Origin: Desulfobacterales bacterium
GTDB taxonomy: Bacteria > Desulfobacterota > Desulfobacteria > Desulfobacterales > Desulfobacteraceae
Direction: 5' to 3'
Assembly: GCA_022361315.1 (NCBI GenBank)
Contig: JAKSBB010000525.1
Coordinates: 1 to 9,315 of the forward strand
DNA length: 9,315 bases
Both the position numbers and the translations under genes were made by a program. The notes under the pieces were generated by a model that was not told the origin of the DNA, did no database searches, and saw nothing but the letters and a program-made list of their open reading frames with translations. This document shows, piece by piece, positions 1 to 7,490 of this stretch (within the stretch, counting starts at the first letter, position 1; every line of letters starts with the position of its first letter).

Positions 1-3000
1 GCCCGAAGCTCCTTGGCCGCCCCTTCCAGCATGGGGGTGTGGAAGGCGCCGGTGAGGTTGAGCTTTTTATAAACCGCCCCCTCACCGGTAAGGAACTTGC
101 AAAATGTTTCAATATCTTCCGCCTTGCCGGATACAGCGGTCTGTTTCTCGGAGTTCTTATTGGTGATCCAGATATTGGAAACAAATGATTTGCGGATCAG
201 GGCCGCGGTTTCCTTTTCATTTTTGAAAACCACCATGATTTTACCAGGGTTCTCCAGAGTACTCTTGAACATGAGATCCGAACGCTTGATGATCAGGCGC
301 ATGGCATCTTCAAACCCCAGAATGCCGGCACAGAACAAGGCGGTGTATTCCCCCACGCTGTGGCCGATGAAGTAATCCGGTGAGAACCCTTCCACGGCCA
401 GCCGGTTACATACCGCTGCCGAGGAGAGGAATACGGAGGGCTGGGTATTCTGGGTGGAGTTGAGGGCATCGTCCTCGCCGAACATCAGGTCCAGCAGGGA
501 GTAGCCGCGTTCCGCCTTGAATATGGCCTCACCTTTGTCCATGACCCGGCGGATCTCGTCGTCGGTTTCATAGAGGGTCTTCATCATACCTGCCCGCTGG
601 GCCCCCTGGCCGGAAAGCAGTGCCACCATCCGCTGTTTCTTGCCCTTCTGATCCGCGCTGTGGGCGGTGTCAGTCAGGACAATGTCATCCGTCTTTACCA
701 CGGCAGCGGCCACCGGGGCGGCGGCTGCAACAGAAGCAGCGGCAGTTTTATCGGGAACGGTCTTAAAGTCCGCCTCAACAACGGCAGCACCGGCCTGGGT
801 TTCTTCCAGTACCCGCGGCAGGCACCCCATGATCAGGTGACTGTGGTTGCCGCCGATACCGTTGACATTGGCGGCAAAGCGCAGGGGCTGTCCCGGTGTC
901 CGGTCGATGACCTCCAGGGCCGGTTTCAGAATTTTGCACTCCTTGAGGATGGAGTGTTCCTCCTCATAGTTGAAGTCCGGCAGGATCTTGCCGTTCTTGT
1001 TCATCAGCATGAGCTTGGCCAGTGCCACGGCCGGGTTCGCCGCTTTGAAATAACCGAACTGAGGCTTGACGTTGCCACAGTGCATCTCATGGTCAAAGCA
1101 GGCCTGGGTGACCTGTTTTTCGATGATATCCCCAAAGATATTGGAGAAGGCAAACAGATCCAGGTGATTGATGTCGGACTTCCGGATGCCGGAAGTTTTG
1201 TAGGTCTCGTTGATCACGTCCACAAAGGTCTGCTCGCTGGGGGCCAGCAGGTGATCGGGTACGGATGAACGGACGGCACACCCATTGATCTCGCCGTAGA
1301 TCTCCATGTTGTTTTCCCTGGCCTTTTTCAGGGTGGTGACCACGTGGATGGCGGCCCCTTCCCCCATGACGTAACCGTCAGCCCGGGAGTCAAAGAAGTT
1401 GCAGTCCCCTGCGGAAAGCAGCCCAAGCCGTTTAAAGGCCATGAGCACCGCCGGATAGAGGTTGCAGTCCACACCACCCGCCAGAACAAAGTCCAGCTCT
1501 TTGGTCTTCAGATGACGAACCGCATTTTTAATGGCAATGGTGGAGGAAGCACAGGAGGCGTCCAACACGTAGTTGGGACCGTTCAGGCCGAAGAAGTTGG
1601 CAATCCGGCCGGAGATAATGTTGGACAGCAGCCCCGGTGTGGTATCCTCGTTATTTTCGGGGATGTTCTCCCGGATGGCATTCACAAGGCTTTTGGCCAC
1701 ATTTTCCGCCGTCTCTTTATCAAGGCCCTCGCAGTTTTCTATGGCCTGTCCGATAAGATTTTTTCTTACCCGGACAATGTTCCGGCTCTGACGTTCCCCG
1801 GCAATGGTACCCAGGATAACGCCGGTACGGGCAGACGCACCGTCAATATCCAGCAGTCCGCTGGTGTTCAGGGCCTCGCTGGCCGCCTCAAGACCGAAGA
1901 TCTGTCCCCGCTCAATGTTTTCCACCATTTTGGGAGGCATGCGGTACTTGAGGTTGTTAAATTTAAAATCTTTTACCTGACCGGCTTTTACCTTTGGCAG
2001 GTAGTAGAAGGAATCCTTGCCCTGAGCCGCATACATGGCATTGTCAAACCGGTCTTCGGGAATGGGACTCACCTGTTTTTCACCGGTGGTCAGTTTTTCC
2101 CAGAATTCATCGGTATTCTGGGCTCCGGGCAGGAAAACACCGAGGCCCGCCACAACGATACGATCATCGTTGAAGTCATAGGCGGTGTCGGTGAAGATGT
2201 CACGCTTCAGCGGGGCATACCCTTCGGTGAACTGCTCAACAACGGCGTGGTAATTGATACCGCCGAAACCGTAGGAGGATACACCGGCCTTACGGGTCTG
2301 ACCGGCTTCAGGCTCCCAGGGCTGCGCCTCTTCAACGATGAACAGGCTGGAATTGCTCAGGTCGTGGTTCTTGGACAATTCCTTGAACTTGCCATTGGGG
2401 GGCAGCATCCCCTTGTTTACGGCCAGCAGGGCTTTCAGCATACCGGCGGCACCGGCACCACCCAAAAGATGACCGATCTGGGATTTAATGGAGGAGATCC
2501 CGGCCCCGGACTTATTATACATATGATCCAGGGTGCTCAATTCCACCTGATCACCGACGATGGTGGAGGTGCCGTGGGCCTCGATAAAGCCGATATCTTC
2601 GGGTTTGATTTCCGGCCGGATGGAAGCGTAACAGCGCTCCAGACTCATGATCTGGCCCTTGGGGTTCGGGGCGGCGATGGCCTTGCCCTTACCGTCGGAA
2701 CTGGACCCGATGGCGTTAATCACACCGTAAATTTTATTGTTGTCCCGGATGGCGTCCTTCATCCGCTTCAGGACGTAAACAACGGAACCTTCACCCAGGA
2801 CAAACCCGTCGGCCCGGCCGTCAAAGGGCCAGGAACCCTTTTCGGAAAGGGTACCCATCTTGGCAAATCCGATAAAGGACTCCGGTGCCAGGTGGGTGTT
2901 GACACCGCCCACAACCACCTGGTCATGGGTGCCTTCCAAAAGTTCGCCGCAGGCCGCCTCAATGGCGGTGATGGAGGAGGCACAGGCCGCATCCACAATG

Positions 3001-5684
3001 TAGTTGGTGCCGCGGATCCCCAGGTGTTTGGCAATCCGTGAAGCTTCGATGTTCAGCAGGATGCCGTGAACCGGGTCATACCCCTTGTTCTCCCCTTCCA
3101 TACCGTCCAGAAGGGCCTCGCGCACCTTGTCTTTGTCTTCGTCTGAAAGCCCTGCAAAGGCCGGGGTCTTTTCCAGCATGGACAGGACCTCAGGGTACCA
3201 GTATTTGAGCTGCAGGTCGTTGCCCAGTTCGTTGGAGAGGCAGGTGGCGATGATAACGGCGGTCCGCTTGGGATTTTCCTGGATCATGGTGTCATTTTCA
3301 TCCAGAAGCCCTGCACTTTCAACGGCCTTGTAGGCGGTGGAAAGTACCATCTGCTGGCTGCGGGACAGCCGTTTGTCCTTGCCGTCCCCGTAGCCGAAAC
3401 GCTCGGCATCAAAGGTATAGTGATCCACATGGCCGGCCAGATCCGTATAGGTCTTGTCCTCCGCCTTGCGGTTCGGATCGTAATACAGTGCCTTGTCCAT
3501 GCGGTCGTCGGGCATGGGGGAGATGGAGTACCGTTTGTCCAGAAGGTTCTGCCAGAGTTCGTCCGGGGTGTCTGCATGGGGAAGGGTACAGCCGATACCC
3601 ACAACGGCAATCTCATCACGGATCTTGTTTTCAGGGCTGGAAAAAACCTCAATGGCGTTCAGATGACTGAACAATTGTGACTTACCGGTAAAATAGGCAT
3701 CGTGGATCTCCTGAATGGAGACCGGCTCCTTGAAGAAGGCCAGGCTGTCCCCCACCAGGAAGTTGCCTTTCTCACGATGTTCATCCCCCTCGAACCAAGT
3801 GTAGTTTTCCTCGCCCGGATTCTTGAAGTCCGGCAGAAAACCTTTGGCACCGATGAGCAGAGAACCGATATTCCGTTTTTCAAAAGAACGTTTCCTCTCG
3901 CCCAGGGGCATCTTCTCCCGGATCATCTTGGCTTCGTGATCGGTCATCATCTTGGCAAAAGGCGTCGGTGCCGTTCTGGAGGCAAGTCCTAAGGTTTTAC
4001 CGATGACCACGGTTTCATCTTCTTCAATGAGGATGTCCTGGTATTGTTTCTGAACCGCCTTGGTATCCACCAGCTCGTTGGAGAAGAGATAGGCAGTACC
4101 CACCTGGAGGCCGATTTTTGCCCCCTGGGCCGCCAGGAAAGCGGTCATACCGGAGATGAAGAAGGAGGCGTATGCCGTGGTGATGCCACCGGCGAACACC
4201 AGGTAAAGCCCGGAAAGGTCGCGGCCGGAGTTAATCAGCTTGGCAATGGCCGCTTCCCAGAGCACCATGGAGGTGAGTGATCCCACATGGCCGCCGGCTT
4301 CGCCGCCTTCAAAGATAAAACGGAAGCACCCGTTTTCCAGGGCATTTTCCATCATGGAAACGCTGGGGGTATGCAGATAGGTCTTGGTGCCGGCCTTTTC
4401 CAGTTCAACCGCCTGGGAGGGAATACCGCCGGCGAACAGGGCGTAGGGTACCTTGTACTTCTTCACCATTTCAAGATGGTCGTGGACCTGGGGGTTGAAG
4501 GCTTCGATGCCCACAAGTCCGGCACCGAATTTATCCAACTTTTCCGCACCGGATTTCAGCATGTCGTCAGCCAGGCTCACCGGCAGACTGCCCACGGCGT
4601 AAAACGGCAAGGCGCCGGCATCAAGCACCTGGCCGGCAAACTCTGTATTATCGGAGATATTGGCCATGGGTCCCTGGATCAGGGGGTAAGCCGTATTCTG
4701 ATCTTTGGCGAAAGCGGAATCCTTTTGCACCGGATCATGGCTGTCCACGTAGTCCAGATTGACACCGAGGGTGGTGAAAAACCGGTCGATCATTTCGGAC
4801 AGGGTATCGGACTCCCGGGCAAATTCCTTGGCGAAAATGCCGTCCTGGCCCAGATAAAACAGAGACTGGATAAAGTTGGCGTCGGGGTTATCCAAGGCGG
4901 TTATCTGATCGGCGATGGCCGGATAGATATCCTTGTCCGTTTCCTGGGAGAGAATCACCGCCTCTTCCTTGAGATCTTTTACGATCTTTGTACCCAGCTT
5001 TGCAAACACCCTGTATATGTCCCTGTCATCGAAGATAATCTCCGTGGAGTCCCCTTCGTCCACACTGGCCAGCAGCTTTTTAAACGCGTCGGACACCGGG
5101 GCTTCCTTGGCCAGGAGCATCTGGCTGTCCATCACAAAGCCGGCCACGCCTGCGGCCAGCATACCGGCTGCGGTGTACTGGCCCACGCCGCCGTGTACGA
5201 ATACCGGCAGGGGTGAATTTTTCAGGTACCACTGCATCAGAATAAAAGAAGAATATCTGGAGACCTTACCGGCTGCCTCATTACCCCGGATGATCAGGGC
5301 ATGGGGATCAATGTCCCGGATGGCTTCAGTCAGATGGATATCACGGATTTCAAGAATGATTTTTGTATCCCCGAACCGTTTCAGATCGGCGGGTTCATCC
5401 GTCTTACTCAGCGGCACCACCAGTGCATCCAGATTTTTAATATTCTCGCGCTTCAGTGTGGCAATGATATCTTGGTCGTGATCAGCCAGCCTCAGACCGA
5501 ACTGAAGATTTTCCCTGGAAAGCAGGACGGCATTGGCCAGGATTTCATCCCGGCTCATAAATTCCGTGTCAAAGACCGGCAGGGCTCCGGCCTTATAAAT
5601 GGCATGAAAATATCTGACATCAAAGACCTTGACCGGGGTGGATACCATCAGGGGCAGTCTTGAACTCAGTATTCTTGTAATCAT
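1..5684 (-). CDS. Pfa/PUFA-synthase-like megasynthase, NMO-NMO-KS-KS-AT, 3' end outside window
   Basis: This is an iterative type I fatty acid or polyketide synthase related to PUFA/secondary-lipid synthases. I translated it by hand as 1894 codons without a stop, and it continues past base 1. The start is ATG at 5684: an in-frame TAA lies directly before it and GGAGA sits six bases upstream. Residues 1-200 resemble an NMO/PfaD barrel, but EAAGK at 136-140 replaces EAGGH. Residues about 330-640 are a second barrel with QGPM (337-340), GGEAGGH ending at His466, AGGI (498-501) and GLQVGTAYL (525-533), probably an FMN-dependent enoyl reductase. KS1 spans about 690-1150, with Cys901 in DAACASS, His1037 in HGTST, His1072 in GHLLGGAG and a C-terminal GFGGINYH. 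The KS2-like domain spans about 1174-1625, with Cys1378 in DASCASS but Phe1511 and Tyr1545 where His is expected. An Ala-rich linker (1648-1662) precedes the AT from 1686, with GHSVGE (Ser1776) and GAFHTP (His1882), which suggests malonyl-CoA. Domain order recalls OrfB/Pfa KS-CLF-AT-ER, with the ER moved to the front. The acyl product is unknown. Confidence 0.93.
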   Translation of the reverse strand, partial: MITRILSSRLPLMVSTPVKVFDVRYFHAIYKAGALPVFDTEFMSRDEILANAVLLSRENLQFGLRLADHDQDIIATLKRENIKNLDALVVPLSKTDEPADLKRFGDTKIILEIRDIHLTEAIRDIDPHALIIRGNEAAGKVSRYSSFILMQWYLKNSPLPVFVHGGVGQYTAAGMLAAGVAGFVMDSQMLLAKEAPVSDAFKKLLASVDEGDSTEIIFDDRDIYRVFAKLGTKIVKDLKEEAVILSQETDKDIYPAIADQITALDNPDANFIQSLFYLGQDGIFAKEFARESDTLSEMIDRFFTTLGVNLDYVDSHDPVQKDSAFAKDQNTAYPLIQGPMANISDNTEFAGQVLDAGALPFYAVGSLPVSLADDMLKSGAEKLDKFGAGLVGIEAFNPQVHDHLEMVKKYKVPYALFAGGIPSQAVELEKAGTKTYLHTPSVSMMENALENGCFRFIFEGGEAGGHVGSLTSMVLWEAAIAKLINSGRDLSGLYLVFAGGITTAYASFFISGMTAFLAAQGAKIGLQVGTAYLFSNELVDTKAVQKQYQDILIEEDETVVIGKTLGLASRTAPTPFAKMMTDHEAKMIREKMPLGERKRSFEKRNIGSLLIGAKGFLPDFKNPGEENYTWFEGDEHREKGNFLVGDSLAFFKEPVSIQEIHDAYFTGKSQLFSHLNAIEVFSSPENKIRDEIAVVGIGCTLPHADTPDELWQNLLDKRYSISPMPDDRMDKALYYDPNRKAEDKTYTDLAGHVDHYTFDAERFGYGDGKDKRLSRSQQMVLSTAYKAVESAGLLDENDTMIQENPKRTAVIIATCLSNELGNDLQLKYWYPEVLSMLEKTPAFAGLSDEDKDKVREALLDGMEGENKGYDPVHGILLNIEASRIAKHLGIRGTNYIVDAACASSITAIEAACGELLEGTHDQVVVGGVNTHLAPESFIGFAKMGTLSEKGSWPFDGRADGFVLGEGSVVYVLKRMKDAIRDNNKIYGVINAIGSSSDGKGKAIAAPNPKGQIMSLERCYASIRPEIKPEDIGFIEAHGTSTIVGDQVELSTLDHMYNKSGAGISSIKSQIGHLLGGAGAAGMLKALLAVNKGMLPPNGKFKELSKNHDLSNSSLFIVEEAQPWEPEAGQTRKAGVSSYGFGGINYHAVVEQFTEGYAPLKRDIFTDTAYDFNDDRIVVAGLGVFLPGAQNTDEFWEKLTTGEKQVSPIPEDRFDNAMYAAQGKDSFYYLPKVKAGQVKDFKFNNLKYRMPPKMVENIERGQIFGLEAASEALNTSGLLDIDGASARTGVILGTIAGERQSRNIVRVRKNLIGQAIENCEGLDKETAENVAKSLVNAIRENIPENNEDTTPGLLSNIISGRIANFFGLNGPNYVLDASCASSTIAIKNAVRHLKTKELDFVLAGGVDCNLYPAVLMAFKRLGLLSAGDCNFFDSRADGYVMGEGAAIHVVTTLKKARENNMEIYGEINGCAVRSSVPDHLLAPSEQTFVDVINETYKTSGIRKSDINHLDLFAFSNIFGDIIEKQVTQACFDHEMHCGNVKPQFGYFKAANPAVALAKLMLMNKNGKILPDFNYEEEHSILKECKILKPALEVIDRTPGQPLRFAANVNGIGGNHSHLIMGCLPRVLEETQAGAAVVEADFKTVPDKTAAASVAAAAPVAAAVVKTDDIVLTDTAHSADQKGKKQRMVALLSGQGAQRAGMMKTLYETDDEIRRVMDKGEAIFKAERGYSLLDLMFGEDDALNSTQNTQPSVFLSSAAVCNRLAVEGFSPDYFIGHSVGEYTALFCAGILGFEDAMRLIIKRSDLMFKSTLENPGKIMVVFKNEKETAALIRKSFVSNIWITNKNSEKQTAVSGKAEDIETFCKFLTGEGAVYKKLNLTGAFHTPMLEGAAKELR

Positions 5685-5724
5685 TTAATATCTCCATTTT
5701 GGATGTTTGTTTGCGCCGCCGGGG

Positions 5725-5755
5725 CCGGTTTGAAACTAAGGAGAAACCGGTTTTT
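5725..5755. promoter_or_regulatory. 7-bp hairpin between sigma-54 promoter and megasynthase start
   Basis: CCGGTTT at 5725-5731 pairs perfectly with AAACCGG at 5744-5750 around a 12-base loop. Read on the plus strand it is followed by five T (5751-5755), so it looks like an intrinsic terminator for transcription running rightward. Read on the minus strand it lies in the megasynthase leader, and its loop contains CUCCUU, an anti-Shine-Dalgarno sequence. UCUCC of that strand can pair with GGAGA at the megasynthase ribosome binding site. It could be a bidirectional insulator, a translational control element or chance. Confidence 0.4.
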
Positions 5756-5763
5756 CGGGGCGC

Positions 5764-5776
5764 CGGGATACTCCCG
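5764..5776 (-). promoter_or_regulatory. small hairpin in the megasynthase leader
   Basis: A perfect inverted repeat, CGGGA-N3-TCCCG, lies about 15-27 bases downstream of the inferred sigma-54 start site. With the larger hairpin at 5725-5750 it would make a structured 5' leader. No known riboswitch class is recognised. Its function is unknown. Confidence 0.35.
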
Positions 5777-5802
5777 CACGAATCGTACTCCCCGTGTACA
5801 TA

Positions 5803-5817
5803 TCAAAGAGTGTGCCA
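5803..5817 (-). promoter_or_regulatory. sigma-54 (-24/-12) promoter for the megasynthase
   Basis: On the minus strand the sequence reads TTGGCAC, then five bases (ACTCT), then TTGA. The sigma-54 consensus is TGGCAC-N5-TTGC, so the -24 GG and the spacing are exact and only the -12 C is changed to A. Transcription would begin near 5791, leaving a leader of about 107 bases before the ATG at 5684. A sigma-54 activator gene lies divergently next to it, which strongly raises the prior. The assignment rests on sequence match and context; no start site is measured. Confidence 0.75.
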
Positions 5818-5914
5818 ACACAATGTAAAATTAATTATTCCCAACAACTCTCCGAAATCATGTTCCATACGCCCAAAGTAAAACAAATGTAAGGATAGAT
5901 TCCCGCCCTTTGCC

Positions 5915-5943
5915 TTGCATTTTATGCACAGCCAATGTACAAA
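5915..5943 (+). promoter_or_regulatory. weak sigma-70-like promoter for the activator gene
   Basis: TTGCAT at 5915-5920 and TACAAA at 5938-5943 are 17 bases apart. They match the -35 and -10 consensus at only 3 of 6 and 4 of 6 positions. A start near 5950 would place the ATG at 5978 about 28 bases into the transcript. The elements overlap the paired dyads, which would fit autorepression. This is the best candidate I see, but it is weak and could be chance. Confidence 0.25.
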
Positions 5944-5949
5944 AATGCA
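5916..5949. promoter_or_regulatory. paired dyads, candidate enhancer/operator for the sigma-54 activator
   Basis: A perfect inverted repeat TGCAT-TTT-ATGCA occupies 5916-5928. A related imperfect one, TGTAC-AAAA-ATGCA, occupies 5936-5949. Their centres are about 20 bases apart, close to two helical turns. They lie roughly 130-150 bases upstream of the inferred sigma-54 start near 5791, a usual distance for enhancer sites of this activator class. They also sit just before the activator's own start, so autoregulation is possible. The binding protein is inferred from position only. Confidence 0.45.
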
Positions 5950-5967
5950 CACACCCCGAAACAGATT

Positions 5968-5973
5968 GGAAGA
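5968..5973 (+). promoter_or_regulatory. ribosome binding site that selects the activator start
   Basis: GGAAGA lies four bases before the ATG at 5978. The earlier in-frame candidates, TTG 5915, ATG 5924 and ATG 5945, have no purine-rich motif at the right distance and fall inside the dyad and promoter region. This favours the start at 5978. Confidence 0.5.
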
Positions 5974-5977
5974 AACC

Positions 5978-7462
5978 ATGCCCGGACTTCAATTGCCCAC
6001 CGAAGAAAGACATTTTTTTAAAACCGTTTACAATGCCGCCTTTGCAAACCCCTTTTCCCGGTTGAGAGAACGGCTGGACCGGAGGATTGCCGGACTGTTT
6101 CCCTCCGCATCCCGGCGGGAGAGCAAGGATATGTGTTACCGGGAGGTGGACCTTCGCCTGCGAACACTTGCCAAAATCCACAAGGGCAATATCAGAGATT
6201 ATCCTGAAGAGGACCAGGAACTGCTTCGGATCGTGAACTACTTTGATATTTTCCACAAATTCCGAGACCAGTTCGACATCCATATAAAAGACCAGTTAGC
6301 GGCCGGGGACACCCCGGTGAAGGTGAGCTTTGCCCATGATGCGAAGCAAATATGGACGGATCGGGGTTTTGATGCGGAATACTTCTGGCACTATTTCGCC
6401 CTCTCCTTTCAACTGCGGCGGGCCTTTTATTTCATATCCAACAGCCTGGTGGGCACCAGCCGCTGCATGCGGACCCTGAAAAAACATCTCTGGTACAATG
6501 TGTTCACATACAACATCGGTCTCTATGACAGATACCTGTGGAACCGGATGGAAGACTTCTCCACCCTGTTGCTGGGGGAGACCGGAACCGGTAAAGGGAC
6601 TTCCGCCCGGGCCATCGGACAGAGCGGATTCATTCCCTTTGACCAGAAGACCAGCTGTTTCGCCCAGAGCTTTACCCGGGCCTTCTCCGCCATCAACCTG
6701 TCCCAGTATCCTGAAACCCTGCTGGAATCCGAACTGTTCGGGCATACCAAAGGGGCGTTTACCGGTGCGGTGGACAACTATGCCGGCGCCTTTGACCGGT
6801 GCAGCCTCTACGGTGCCATCCTCCTGGATGAAATCGGTGAGGTGCCCAACCACGTTCAGATTAAGCTGCTGCAGGTACTTCAGGAAAGACAGTTCACCCC
6901 GGTGGGATCCCACAGGAGTTCCCGGTTCAACGGCCGTGTCATCGGGGCCACCAACCGCCCAAAGGACGACATTATGTCCGGCAAGGTGTTCAGGGATGAT
7001 TTTTACTACCGGCTCTGCTCGGACATCATAGAGGTACCGCCGCTGCGGACCCGGATCCGGGAGACCCCGGAGGAGCTTCACAACCTCCTGGATTTCACCA
7101 TCCACAGAATGACCGGTGTCCACAACCCCAAACTCATTGAAAAAGTGAAAAGAATTATTGACCGAAACCTCGGAAAGCATTATCAATGGCCAGGTAACGT
7201 GCGAGAATTGGAACAATGCGTCAGATCCGTCCTGCTCCGGCGGGACTATACCGGGCAGGAGGTGCTCAACCCGGAACTTACGGGCCTGGCCCAGACCCTG
7301 AGCCAGGGCATTGAAGAGCAGACCATTGCCGTACCCGACCTTGTGGCCGGCTATTGCAAACTGCTCTACGATGAGAAAGGCACCTATGAACAGGTGGCCA
7401 GGGTGACGGGCCTGGACAGACGCACCGTTAAAAAACATATTACCGGGTTTAAAGACAACTGA
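5978..7462 (+). CDS. sigma-54-dependent transcriptional activator (bEBP) with unrecognised N-terminal domain
   Basis: This is a bacterial enhancer-binding protein that would use ATP to open sigma-54 RNA polymerase promoters. Numbering from the ATG at 5978 (494 residues), the AAA+ domain shows Walker A GETGTGKG (200-207), the sigma-54 contact loop GAFTGA (259-264), Walker B GAILLDEIG (279-287), FRDDFYYRL with arginine-finger residues (338-346) and PGNVRELE (405-412). A Fis-like helix-turn-helix lies at about 469-488 (YEQVARVTGLDRRTVKKH). Between Walker A and GAFTGA there are a few more residues than usual, around QKTSCFAQSFTRAF. The first 195 residues are helical, rich in Arg, Phe and Tyr, and show no receiver, PAS, GAF or V4R signature that I recognise; this is the likely signal-sensing part. 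The gene diverges from the megasynthase, whose upstream region carries a sigma-54 promoter, making that the probable target. It is followed after 28 bases by the acyltransferase gene, probably in one operon. Longer starts at 5915, 5924 or 5945 cannot be fully excluded. Confidence 0.92.
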   Translation: MPGLQLPTEERHFFKTVYNAAFANPFSRLRERLDRRIAGLFPSASRRESKDMCYREVDLRLRTLAKIHKGNIRDYPEEDQELLRIVNYFDIFHKFRDQFDIHIKDQLAAGDTPVKVSFAHDAKQIWTDRGFDAEYFWHYFALSFQLRRAFYFISNSLVGTSRCMRTLKKHLWYNVFTYNIGLYDRYLWNRMEDFSTLLLGETGTGKGTSARAIGQSGFIPFDQKTSCFAQSFTRAFSAINLSQYPETLLESELFGHTKGAFTGAVDNYAGAFDRCSLYGAILLDEIGEVPNHVQIKLLQVLQERQFTPVGSHRSSRFNGRVIGATNRPKDDIMSGKVFRDDFYYRLCSDIIEVPPLRTRIRETPEELHNLLDFTIHRMTGVHNPKLIEKVKRIIDRNLGKHYQWPGNVRELEQCVRSVLLRRDYTGQEVLNPELTGLAQTLSQGIEEQTIAVPDLVAGYCKLLYDEKGTYEQVARVTGLDRRTVKKHITGFKDN

Positions 7463-7490
7463 CCCGGATATTCTGAGCCAAAGGAGAGCC

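Larger units (their letters stand above)
5685..5977. other. divergent intergenic control region
   Basis: This 293-base stretch separates the megasynthase from its divergent activator and holds no convincing gene. It carries the sigma-54 promoter, the paired dyads and two hairpins listed separately. The middle (5820-5900) is AT-rich, including TTAATTATT near 5831, which could help bending between enhancer and promoter. A short plus-strand frame at 5699-5881 has no family resemblance and I do not regard it as coding. Confidence 0.7.

Noticed and set aside
1344..3041. Long plus-strand open frame of 565 codons
   Set aside because: It is antisense to the KS domains of the minus-strand megasynthase, whose motifs are unmistakable. 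The product is Gly-rich low-complexity sequence without family features, as expected for a shadow of biased codons.
4287..5216. Plus-strand open frame of 309 codons
   Set aside because: It is the reverse of the intact NMO/PfaD-like barrel, has no recognisable domain and lacks a convincing ribosome binding site.
5725..5755. Possible intrinsic terminator ending a plus-strand gene
   Set aside because: No plus-strand gene lies immediately upstream, so a terminator role could only concern antisense or spurious transcripts. I kept it as a hairpin of uncertain function.
5915..5977. N-terminal extension of the activator starting at TTG 5915 or ATG 5924/5945
   Set aside because: These starts have no ribosome binding site and overlap the dyads and putative promoter; the extension is short and unlike the rest of the protein. 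The start at 5978 has GGAAGA upstream.
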